Shown in pieces: positions 55,482 through 64,000 of a stretch of DNA of 64,000 nucleotides. Numbering within the stretch: position 1 is the stretch's first letter; every line of letters begins with the position of its first letter. The stretch covers positions 78,181,501 through 78,245,500 of the forward strand of contig CM042028.1 of the NCBI GenBank assembly GCA_023525975.1, given 5' to 3'. Both the position numbers and the translations under genes were made by a program. The stretch comes from Smallanthus sonchifolius (taxonomy: Eukaryota; Streptophyta; Magnoliopsida; Asterales; Asteraceae). Below the pieces are notes generated by a model. It saw nothing but the letters and a program-made list of their open reading frames with translations, had not been told where the DNA came from and did not search any database.

Positions 55482-57362
55482 TGTAAGGCCCCAAACCCAG
55501 GATGCCTCACTTGTTAGATTTACACAAACAGTTCTTAAACTTGAATATCAAATAACGAAGCGGAAAATTTCATTTCAACATAACATAACATCGTTCAACA
55601 TGCGGAAGCGTAACATTGTCTAATACATAAACATAACATAAACAACTCATAACGGGATGCCAGTCTTCATGATCAACCGGGTAACTCCTTTCGCCAGCCA
55701 AGCATCACCGTTCAACTCCCACACCTGTCCTTAACCTGAATGTGCATACTAAAAGTCAGCTACGCTAGTGAGTTCTAGCTTTACGTAAAACATTATCTTT
55801 AAAACATGTTTCCAAAAACATAACTTCAAACTTCATTTAATAAAAACGTACGTAAATAATTCAGTAACATAAACATAAAACACAAGTCAATAATAAACCG
55901 AATCTGCGCCTTCTCGTGACCGTCAATTCCCTTCTAGTATGGTACTTCATAGAGTACCCGTACCAACATCAAGCAAGGTGCTTCATAGAGCGCACGTACC
56001 AACATAAACCATTCGTACCATACATAATCGTCAATTCCCTTCAAGCACGACGTCCCAAAGGATAGCACGTACCAAACTTCAAGCACCGTTCCCTCGTAGA
56101 GAACGATACTTACTTCAAGAATCATGGTAATCCCCTTGATGACCATCGTCACCCCTTTCCCACTCAGTTGTACAACCATTGGCCAGCTACAAAGGCCCCT
56201 ATAAAGGTAAGGCCTTTACATAACATACCTACTTCGATTCCCAAAGGAACCATGACAGATTAGTTCATTTTAGTGACTTTCGTAAAATCTTTACTTCACT
56301 TCAGTTAAAGCAATATACGTTTTATTAAATAACATTTCATTCGTAAACACTTCTTAAACCATTCCTAAACTTCTTTGGCAAAACATTTCGTAATCACCTG
56401 TCAAAAATTTTACTTTTAAAACGTCTTTCAAAAACATTGTATCACTAAACATCGTTTCGTAAACATCACTTCATAAACATCATTTCGTATGTATGCACAC
56501 CAGCCCAAAATATTATTAAAACATTTAAAAGAGGGCTTTTAGAACTCACATGATAAGCTAGTCTCGTTGTCCTAAACAAAGGCCCAACAACGTCACGTAC
56601 AATATGAATTGAGTAGTTAAATACACACCAGACCTAATCCCAACTATAACGGGTTAACCATACTGAATTAGGTGAACTTAAGCTAAGTTCGCCCTTTACA
56701 AACATGGCGAACATACAGCGAATACAGGCGAACTTAGGCTAAGTTCGCATGATCCTTGCCCAGCGAACTTAGTAAGTTCGCTTACATAAGTTAGCTGGTT
56801 TCAACCCAGCGAAGTCACTAAGTTCGCTGCTCTAAGTTCTCTTACTTTTCCCCCCATAAGTTCGCCTGTCGGCAGTCTTCTTCTCCTAGAACCCTAAGTT
56901 CTTGCATGCGGATCTGATCACGTCAAGATCCCAACTTTTTACATTCAAAACGTTCATTTTTCCTTCTACATGTTAGATCTATGTTTATTTTCAAGTTTCA
57001 TACGTAAAAACATTACCTTTTTATCCAAAACTCGAAAACCCAACATAAACTAAAATCTCAGATCTAGATCGAGTTGTTACCTGAATCGAGCTTCTGATTC
57101 AGAGGTCTTGCTCACAAGCTCAGTAGTAACACACTCCTTTAATCTCGGGTCGATCCGCCAACTTTCTCTCTCTACGGTTTCTCTCTCTAGATGTTGCAAA
57201 TGAGAGAAAGATGGAGACTTAGGCTATTTATAGGGGGAAGCTCCCCTATGTTCGCCACCCTTAAGTTCGCCAGCCCGGCCCATCATGCCTCGTTCATTTA
57301 TTCTTTTCGTCTCCCGTTTAACCCGTTATTATAACTCGTCGCTTTATTTTTGGGATGTTACA
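55482..57362 (-). repeat. 5' LTR of gypsy 44853-57362
   Basis: A 1881-bp LTR. An intact TATA box TATAAATA (minus strand) lies at 57225-57232. The palindrome cluster at 56671-56868 is shorter than in the 3' LTR. Confidence 0.9.
56671..56868. repeat. GCGAACTT...AAGTTCGC palindrome cluster
   Basis: About five units, e.g. 'gcgaacttagtaagttcgc'. The three 34-base direct repeats present at 46200-46307 are missing. Confidence 0.75.
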
Positions 57363-58100
57363 CGACCCAATTTCAAATACCTTATTTAATCTAAATTGGT
57401 CATTAGTCGCGAACAGTTTAAAACTAATCAACTTTTTAATTAATTTAAAAATTGTTTTAACTAAAACTATTAAATTTAAAACTTTGTTTTTACATTTAAA
57501 TAAAACACTTTTTTATTTAATTACCTTTCCGAGAAAAATAAACAATTTAATTATCTCGTCGTTTTTAAATTGTGTCAAAAGTTTTATAGAAAATTTTGCG
57601 GTTTAATTATTATCCTAAATAATATTATCACAACCACAAAAATAAATAAAATACAGAATCAAGCAACTAGGAAAAAATATCCGGTTTCGTTCGAGCCATC
57701 AAAGAAAAAACCGGACTGATCTTAGGGATAACAAAATTAACCAATCTGCCATCTCCCACTTATTCCAAGATCTTCATCTTTAATCATGTCATTGTCTGCC
57801 TTGGTGTTCTAGTCTTCATCTCTTTAGGGTTACAATAATTATTTACAAATACACTAAAAATAAATAAATAAAATAAACCTAACTATTATATCGGGGTTCC
57901 AAATAACCCATAAAAATACAAAGAAAAACAACCACTCAACAAACATTACAACCATAGGTCTCTAATTCTCGATTCATTCAACACAATTACAACAAACGAA
58001 AAAGGCTCGATCTTTTGTCAAACAATAGTTTTGACAAATAAAACAATAGATCGATAAAAAAAATAGGTCTAAACGCGCGTAAAGGTGGCTCTGATACCAC
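57363..58100 (-). other. Leader of copia 39142-58949, distal part
   Basis: AT-rich non-coding DNA from the gypsy insertion point to the primer-binding site at 58087-58099. No gene seen. Confidence 0.6.
58087..58099 (-). promoter_or_regulatory. Primer-binding site of copia 39142-58949
   Basis: The minus strand reads TGGTATCAGAGCC, one base from the LTR end. It matches the initiator-Met type exactly. Confidence 0.85.
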
Positions 58101-58949
58101 TGTTGGGAATCAGGGTATCAGTTTTAACTTTTAAAACAATGATTATTTAAATCTTTTAAATAAATAAATCAGATATATTTTAGCGGAAGCAATTAATGGT
58201 ACAACAAACGGATCAAATCTAGATTCCTTTCGGTGATCCGATTACACGCGTATAAACAGTATTATATAACCAACCATAGGATGTTCAGATATTATACCTT
58301 TGACGATAACCAGATCTGAAACACCTCAGTACAACAAACGTCACGCTAGATGAGTCGTACACGAAATCCTGCAGAAAAACGTCACACGGTTGCGCGAGTG
58401 GGGGCGCCGATTGCGACGGCGGTGCGACGGTGGCGATGGCCCGGCAAGGCGGCGGCGGCGATGGCCGGTGGTGGTGGTGCGTCGTCGGTCGGACACAAGG
58501 GAGAGGGAGGGTGGGTTTTCGAAACCTCCTTGGTGGCTAAGAATCTTGATTAGGTTTTAGGGTTAAAGTTAAGGTTATATTTATAAGCCTATAACTTACA
58601 CACCGGCCCTGAGATATTAACAGTTAATACCCAATAATAATTAACTGTTTAATTATTAACCTTTCTATTTTACTAATTATTAATAATCAGTAAAATCTAA
58701 TCTTTAAATATTTAACAGATTAAACATTTATTCCCCGTAAATAATTAATTAATCAAATAATTAATTATCTCAATCTCCGATAAATATTTCTCTAAAAACT
58801 TATTTACCATTTATTAAACCCGTCTTTCGTGAACTATAATATTTAACAATTAAATATTATTACTTACTCGTTGTCTAAGGTGTAACTCTTTGGATTGTAT
58901 CTCGTTAGTAACGTTGACTTAATTATATTCGGACATCATATATCCAACA
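58101..58949 (-). repeat. 5' LTR of copia 39142-58949
   Basis: An 849-bp LTR, longer than the 3' copy by about 65 bases at its inner end. The GC-rich block at 58380-58480 produces the spurious plus frame 58350-58553. Confidence 0.9.
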
Positions 58950-59930
58950 TAGTGAACTAAAACAATGAACCATCTTCTATTGCTTTAGTGACACATATTT
59001 TGGTACCGAATTATTATTTTGCACTAAATTATGACCTTGTTGCGTGTTTTGGTCCTTAGTCCCGCTAGGACCAGCCTCGTGATTATTCTTACCAACCCTT
59101 CACTCCTTCTTAAAGTGGCCAGGCTTGCCACACTTCCAGCACACCAGTTTTGGTTTCTTGTTGGGAGCATTGTTGGTTTGTTTAAACTTTCGTTTTTGCA
59201 CAGTGTATTTACCCTTTTGAACATCCACCATCCTCTACCATATTTACTGAGGATGGCCTAACCGTGCTCTTATCCTTTGGCTTGTCATCTTTTTGAACCC
59301 TTAGGGACTCTTCAATCTGAAGTTGACTACCAAGATAAATCAAGGGAGTTCTTTTTTATGTTTCAACATGTGCTTAAAATCCTTCCAACATGGGGGAAAT
59401 TTGTCAATCACACTTGATACCGAGATGGATCCATCCATCTTCATATTGTGTTGTGCAAGCAAAAGGATTCGCAATGGTTCATTGTATTGTTCCATGACAT
59501 GTCTAGAATAGACCATTTATAATTATTAAAATTACTCACAAAGAACTTCTTACTAGAAGCATCCTCTTCCGTGTAGTTGGATTATAAGGAATCCCATAGT
59601 TCCTTAGAAGCAACTACATTTTGGTCAACATCAAACAAGGAATCAGACATACCATTGAGAATATGGTCATGACATATATAATCATCGTTCTCCCACTTCG
59701 ATATGCGTCTTATATGTTCCAAGGTCTCATCTTTAACAAACTCGAGCATGGGCATGATCAATACATATACCACTCCGAGGGTGGTAAGAAGGAAGCGCAT
59801 CTTCTTCTGCCTGCGCCTGAAATCCTGCCCCTCAAACTTCCCTAATTTCCCAAACTTGCTTGTCATGTCACTAATTGTTTCTCTCCACTCGTCATGATCA
59901 ACGGAATACTTTAATCTTTGTAATGATTTC
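58950..59930 (-). pseudogene. Gag and protease start of outer copia element
   Basis: The frame can be read from about 59930 ('EWRETISD', then 'FEGQDFRRRQKKMRFLLTTL' at about 59830). It continues with 'EHIRRISKWENDDYICHDHI' and 'ASKELWDSL', the copia gag core. The segment 59866-59582 is open and ends in a TAA. The zinc knuckle near 59105-59150 reads 'CWKCGKPGHFKKE' and then TGA where the last Cys should be. The inner border, TAGTG at 58950-58954, is the target duplication of the inserted copia element. Confidence 0.8.
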
Positions 59931-60116
59931 TAAATTCATATAGCCCTAAATAGCTTTCTAAATCGATTGTGAATCTCTTTCAGATTAAAGTATTTCGTGT
60001 GTATACGAAATCTTCAATCGGATAAGACAGAAAGTTTCAATTGAAGAACAAGCAATTATTTCCTATGAAAAGTATATAGGAAATGTGTAACCTTGAAAAG
60101 ACTAAATGAAGTCTTT

Positions 60117-61886
60117 TGTAAGGCCCCAATCCCAGAAGGCCTCATGTGTTGGATTTACTCATAAACAAACATTTCTTAAACTTGAATACCAAATAATGCA
60201 GCGAAAACTTTCATTCACACATAACGTAAGCATTTCCAACATTGTGTTAACATAATTACAAACATAATTCAAAACGTAACGGGATGCCAGTCTCCTTGAT
60301 CAGTCAGGTAACTCTTCTCGCTTGCCCAGCATCACCGTCCATCATCCATACCTGCTCTTAACCTGAATGTGCAAACTAAAAGTCAGCTACGCTGGTGAGT
60401 TCTAGATTTTACATAAAACCTTAACTTCAAATATTTTGCCAAAACATAACATTCAAACTTATAATAAAAGCGTACGTAAAACATGTAATAACATCATGGG
60501 AAAACATAAGTCAACAAATACATCAAATCTGCGCCTTCTCGTAACCGTCAATTCCATACATTACATACCGGCGAAAAAACCTAAGGCTCGTTACCTCTAG
60601 GCCTTTCAACACTTAGGTCTCCTAAGGCTCGTTACCTCTAGGAAGACCAAAACATACGAAGGGTCACGTTAACCCTATGAATGACCGTCGTCATTCCCTG
60701 TCACAAAGAACCAGTTGCACAACATTTGGCCAGCCACAAAGGCCCCTATAACGGAATTGCTATACATAACACGCATGACATAAATACTTCGATTCTCGAA
60801 GGAACCATGGCAGATTCATATATTTTGTGACTTTCGTAAAACATTCACTTTTTTTACATCGAACTTTAGTTAAATCATTCGTACGTTTTATTAAATAACA
60901 ATTCATTCGTAAACTTCTTTAGCAAAACATTTCATAAACCCATTTCAAAACATCTTTCAAAACATCTTTCGTAAACATCCATTCGTAAAAACATCGTTTC
61001 ATATGTATGCACACCAGCCCAAAACATCATTTAAAACATTCAAAGAGGGGGCTCTAGAACTCACCTGATAAGCTAGCCTCATATTGTCACAAGGTCCCAC
61101 TAGCGTCACACACGATCTGAATCGATAAGTCAATCAAAATCAGACCAAATCTGAAACTAACAGTTCACAACTTCTGACCAAGCGAACTTAGGGCTAAGTT
61201 CGCTTTATAGGGACAAGCGAACATAACCCAGCGAACTTACCAGGTTCGCTTGCCTCATGTTCCCCAAGTAACTGCCAGTGAACTTAACAGGTTCGCTGTC
61301 ATAAGTTCGCTCCCAAAGCCCAAGCAAATCTAACAAGTTCGCCACCTCCATATCTGGCGAAACTAATAAGTTCGCCATATCAGTTCCAGGCACGAAGGCT
61401 GTCTTCTTCCCCAAGAACCCTAAGTTCTTGCATGCGAATCCAAACCCGTCGAGATCCCAACTTTTTACGTTGAAAACGTTTGCTTAACATTCTAGAAGCT
61501 AGATCTAAGATTATTTCCAAGTTTCATACGTAAATATGTCGCCTTTTTACCTAAAACCTCAAAACCCCCAAACTAACTAAAACTCAGATTTAGAACGAAT
61601 TGTTACCAGAAACGAGCTTCTGATTCAGAGAACCTTCACACGAGCAGCGGAGGAACACGTTGCTGCGATCTCGAGCCGATCCGCCACTCTCTCTCTCTAC
61701 GGTTCGTCTCTCTAAGATGGTGAAATGGGAGGAAGGTGGCTAACTTAGGGTATTTAAAGGAGAGGGCTTCATCCCTTAAGCCCAGTTTACGCGGGCCAAC
61801 CTCGGCGTATAATCCCAGTTCATTTATTCCGTTCGTTTCGTTATAAAACTCGTTTAATATTTTGCGGTTATTTTCGGGATGTTACA
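60117..61886 (-). mobile_element. Solo gypsy chromovirus-type LTR
   Basis: TGTAAGGCCCC...GGATGTTACA with a perfect target-site duplication, TCTTT, at 60112-60116 and 61887-61891. It is related to the LTRs of 44853-57362. It has a TATA-like TTTAAATA (minus strand) near 61760 and a palindrome cluster at 61181-61376. No internal part, so it is a recombination remnant. Confidence 0.9.
61181..61376. repeat. GCGAACTT...AAGTTCGC palindrome cluster
   Basis: Five to six units, several imperfect, e.g. 'gcgaacttaccaggttcgc', where both arms changed together (ACC/GGT), and 'gcgaacttagggctaagttc'. Confidence 0.7.
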
Positions 61887-62220
61887 TCTTTATACAGAGG
61901 TTGAACAGTTGGTAGTTATATAACCACCACAAGTACCATAACTACCATTGGTAGTTATATAACCGCCAAAACTACCGGTGGTGCTTATAACTATCGGTGG
62001 TGTTGTCCTGGACGCCATTACCAAGGCTCCGTCCTCGGATCCCCGTAGTCTAGGGGCTTTGCCCCCGTGATCTACTGAGGATACATAGTTCCAAAAATTC
62101 GAATTCTTGAATGAGTGTGCACTCCACACCTCCTAACTCATATAAATGTTTATTCTAATTTCACATTTGGTCTTAAGTAAATCTAATTATACTATAATGG
62201 CCTTGATGACATTAAAAGCA

Positions 62221-62893
62221 CCAACACTAAGTAACTTGGTGAGTCACTAGAGGAAAGATAAAGAACTCTTTTAAGAAGAATCTTCATTTGCTACTAATTA
62301 GTTCAGTTGTTCTTCGACTGTGGAAACATAAATATAAATGATTAGTGAGGCTGATCTTCATAAATACAACTGAGGAGCTTTTTTTTGTCAATTGTTGTTC
62401 TTTCAAAGGAAATGTCTAAATAGAGAAAAGAGCTCCTTTTGTGAACTTAAGAGGAAAAAAATTAAAAGATCAATGGAAGTGTCAACGTTGTTTGGATGTA
62501 AGTATTTGGGCATTATCAGTTCTTCTAAACCCAACAGTTATGCACCATGCCGCTCTAGAGATACATTTATATTTTTCTGCTACATATTGGGAAATGTTTC
62601 TCATGATGTTATGTCTACTTTGATATGCATCTTTCATTTCCTTATAAATTTGATTGAACACGAGTTGACTTCCCATTCTTTATCCTAGACACAACTCACT
62701 AAGAAATATGACGTTACAAATGTTTATTTGGTAGTAGGCATAATAGAGACACTAACATCTTCCTCCGTATACGATGAGGTGAGAAGTTTTCTTTAATATG
62801 TGATATACCATAGTTTAGATAGAGAAAGGTTAATGTTACATTAGATCATTAAGGGTTGTCACGGTATTACTTTCTTTAAAGACAAGACTTCTT
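62221..62893. other. Unassigned stretch; no supported gene
   Basis: Contains overlapping short frames on both strands (62392-62688 plus, 62482-62676 minus) without a recognisable domain. It may belong to the decayed copia element that follows. Confidence 0.35.
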
Positions 62894-63043
62894 CTAATCT
62901 CCGCAATTCATCTCCTTCGGTACAATCACAAGTTTTACCCCTAACTCGTTTCTAATGTCTTTGTAATATTCATACGTGGAGGGTTTAATTCCTCCATCAT
63001 ACATAGGGTGGGGATAGACGACTATTCTACGAGAGGGGATGTG
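62894..63043 (-). other. Open stretch of 49 codons, unrecognised
   Basis: The minus-strand frame between TAA (63044-63046) and TAG (62894-62896) has protein-like composition ('VVYPHPMYDGGIKPSTYEYY', 'LGVKLVIVPKEMNCGD'). There is no start codon at its beginning and I recognise no family. It could be a fragment of an exon or of the copia element. Confidence 0.3.
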
Positions 63044-63129
63044 TTACTGAAGACCATGAGTCCTTGGATTACCAAACATGACATGTAGATACTAGTTTCT
63101 AAGGAAATGAGTTGTCATATGAGCTGTCA

Positions 63130-63750
63130 TATGATGGGTCATGGTTTAGGCAGTCAGAAGGAATGTAACCAATACCAACGCGGTTCCATGTACCACATAC
63201 CATATTTTGAGTAGAAGCCCAAGCAAATTGACCACGGTTATCCCCACGACCGCGACGTCTGCTGTTAGTGTTGTAGGAGTTGTTGTTGCCACGATAAGAG
63301 CCCCGTCGTCCTTGATTGTAGTTACCCGATTTCTTGTAAAACGAGTGCTGTAAAAAACTAGAGGAGATTGAGGGGTTGTTGAAAGATGTGGCATGAGTTG
63401 ATAACCAAGTTAAGAAGCCATCTAATCATGGTCACTTTGAAAGCCATTAGCTATAACTAGTTATGGAGGCATGGTGACCATATAATCATGGTCACTTAGA
63501 AGACCATAAAGTCATTAACTGCCAGAAAAGAATGTCGTGCAAGGAGGGTGGATTTAAGGCCATTGTATTCATAATGTAACCCTAAAATGGCATAGAAGAC
63601 CATAAAGTCATTAAATGCCTGAGACATTAATATAACCAAAGAGGTTATTTGTGAGAAGAAATAGCTCAAGCATTGTTTACAGTAGATGAAGAAAACTTGC
63701 AATCACAGTTGTAATGAAGGTAACACAATAATGATAAAGTAATCAATAAG
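63130..63750 (-). pseudogene. Copia gag remnant
   Basis: The minus strand reads 'YAILGLHYEYNGLKSTLLAR' (63600-63530), the usual copia gag core. It is followed at 63340-63140 by an Arg/Gly/Asn-rich segment ('NQGRRGSYRGNNNSYN', 'RRRGRGDNRGQFAWAS') and a degenerate knuckle ('GTWNRVGIGYIPSDC', with the first two Cys and the His changed). About 22 bases ('tagaagaccataaagtcatt') occur at both 63497 and 63594, a duplication. Several frames and stops: a dead gag whose element continues beyond the window. Confidence 0.65.
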
Positions 63751-63904
63751 TGAGAACAACGAATAGTTTGCAGCAGTCTAGATACTCTGAATACGACTAC
63801 GATGATGACAGCTTGTGTGTGTCAATGTATTGTGCCAGTTGTAGCAATGATCGAGCGACAGTGTATGTCCGGGATGATGGGATGCGACAGTAGAGCCAAA
63901 GGAA

Positions 63905-63917
63905 TGGCTCTAATACC
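63905..63917 (-). promoter_or_regulatory. Probable primer-binding site of a copia element leaving the window
   Basis: The minus strand reads TGGTATTAGAGCC, one mismatch from the initiator-Met type. The LTR probably starts near 63935 (TGTTTGGG) and runs past 64000. Confidence 0.5.
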
Positions 63918-64000
63918 AAATCAAACCAAAGGAATGTTTGGGAATTGTGATTGTATTACAAATTAAGGTATTACATGGGTATTTATACATGTCATCATAT

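Larger units (their letters stand above)
44853..57362 (-). mobile_element. Ty3/gypsy chromovirus, minus strand, split by a copia insertion
   Basis: LTRs at 44853-46811 and 55482-57362 (TGTAAGGCCCC...GATGTTACA). The primer-binding site TGGTATCAGTGC lies at 55467-55478 and the purine tract AAGGGGGTAGACT next to 46811. The polyprotein, at 46851-51181, is of the same type as the one at 6226-10800. The flanks CGATT (44848-44852) and CGACC (57363-57367) share CGA and differ by two C/T changes, so this is probably a decayed target-site duplication. LTR divergence by eye is several percent, clearly more than for the element at 4016. The leader was later hit by the copia element at 51355. Confidence 0.88.
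39142..58949 (-). mobile_element. Copia element, minus strand, with a nested gypsy element inside
   Basis: LTRs at 39142-39925 and 58101-58949, with a perfect target-site duplication, TAGTG, at 39137-39141 and 58950-58954. The minus strand has the primer-binding site TGGTATCAGAGCC right after the 5' LTR (58087-58099) and the purine tract AAGTGGGAGAT before the 3' LTR. Gag, protease, integrase, RT and RNase H lie at 40748-44257. The gypsy element 44853-57362 sits in its leader. Without that insertion it is about 7.3 kb. The 3' LTR lacks about 65 bases near its outer end compared with the 5' LTR, and the LTRs differ at several percent of positions, so it is not young. Confidence 0.92.
32675..62220 (-). 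mobile_element. Old copia element, minus strand, expanded by nested insertions
   Basis: LTR-like ends at about 32675-33216 and 59931-62220 (the latter split by a solo LTR) are similar over their length, sharing for example 'tagctttctaaatcga.tgtg', 'gtagttatataaccac' and 'gaatgagtgtgcact'. Between them, on the minus strand, lie gag (58950-59930), protease, integrase, RT and RNase H (36379-39113). After removing the insertions at 33765-36300, 39142-58949 and 60117-61886 the element is about 5.4 kb, a normal copia size. Exact ends are uncertain and I found no target-site duplication. Confidence 0.75.
59931..62220 (-). repeat. 5' LTR of outer copia element, split by a solo gypsy LTR
   Basis: 59931-60116 and 61887-62220 together match 32675-33216. 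No clear primer-binding site lies next to it, so the LTR-gag junction is probably damaged. Confidence 0.65.

Noticed and set aside
58087..58099. 'ctgatacca' motifs as tRNA gene fragments
   Set aside because: They are primer-binding sites next to LTRs; no cloverleaf surrounds them.
62392..62688. Plus-strand frame of 98 codons, possible small gene
   Set aside because: No domain or codon signal; overlapping frames exist on both strands in a decayed transposon region.

Overview
This window is repeat-dense nuclear DNA of a flowering plant, and of a eudicot type as far as I can judge. The evidence is a cysteine-rich receptor-like kinase gene with plant-style introns, Ty3/gypsy chromoviruses with long LTRs, several Ty1/copia lineages, a CACTA transposon and MITE-like sequence. 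The style of the LTR families would fit Asteraceae, but that is a weak inference. I see no bacterial operon, rRNA, tRNA gene or CRISPR array. Almost every long ORF belongs to a retrotransposon.

Layout. 1-759: copia-type LTR cut by the window edge. 760-1430: degenerate repeats. 1431-3040: a gag-only gypsy element. 3041-21256: an old inverted-repeat (foldback-like) element whose body was split by a complete gypsy chromovirus (4016-13255, TSD TAAAT) and whose right arm was split by a CACTA element (14439-18408, TSD CAT). The CACTA element itself carries a 2.8-kb solo LTR (14969-17806, TSD TATAA). Next to it is a MITE-like element (about 18568-21256) split by another solo LTR (18827-20619). 21850-26157: the only host gene, a DUF26 receptor kinase with a 1.7-kb non-autonomous LTR element in intron 1 (22249-23979, TSD TTTTA) and no visible last kinase exon. 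26506-31277: a complete but decayed copia element (TSD GTATA). 31369 to about 32440: the 5' part of another copia element.

32675-62220 is one old copia element blown up by nested insertions. A solo gypsy LTR sits in its 3' region (33765-36300, TSD TAACA). A second copia element lies in its protease region (39142-58949, TSD TAGTG). That copia holds a gypsy chromovirus (44853-57362), which holds a third, deleted copia element (51355-55316, TSD CTAAC). Another solo gypsy LTR sits in the 5' LTR of the host copia (60117-61886, TSD TCTTT). 62221-64000 holds a decayed gag region and primer-binding site of a further copia element running off the window.

How it fits together. No complete working retroelement is present: each has in-frame stops, frameshifts or domain losses, although LTRs, target-site duplications, primer-binding sites and polypurine tracts are often intact. 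The most unusual signal is that the long gypsy LTRs, and the LTR of an unrelated copia element, carry clusters of short palindromes with an ACTT...AAGT core whose outer bases differ between families but stay paired. The 4016-13255 element is also notable: its LTRs are about 98-99% identical by eye, yet its reading frame has nine stops and no frameshift, as if it was already dead when it was copied.
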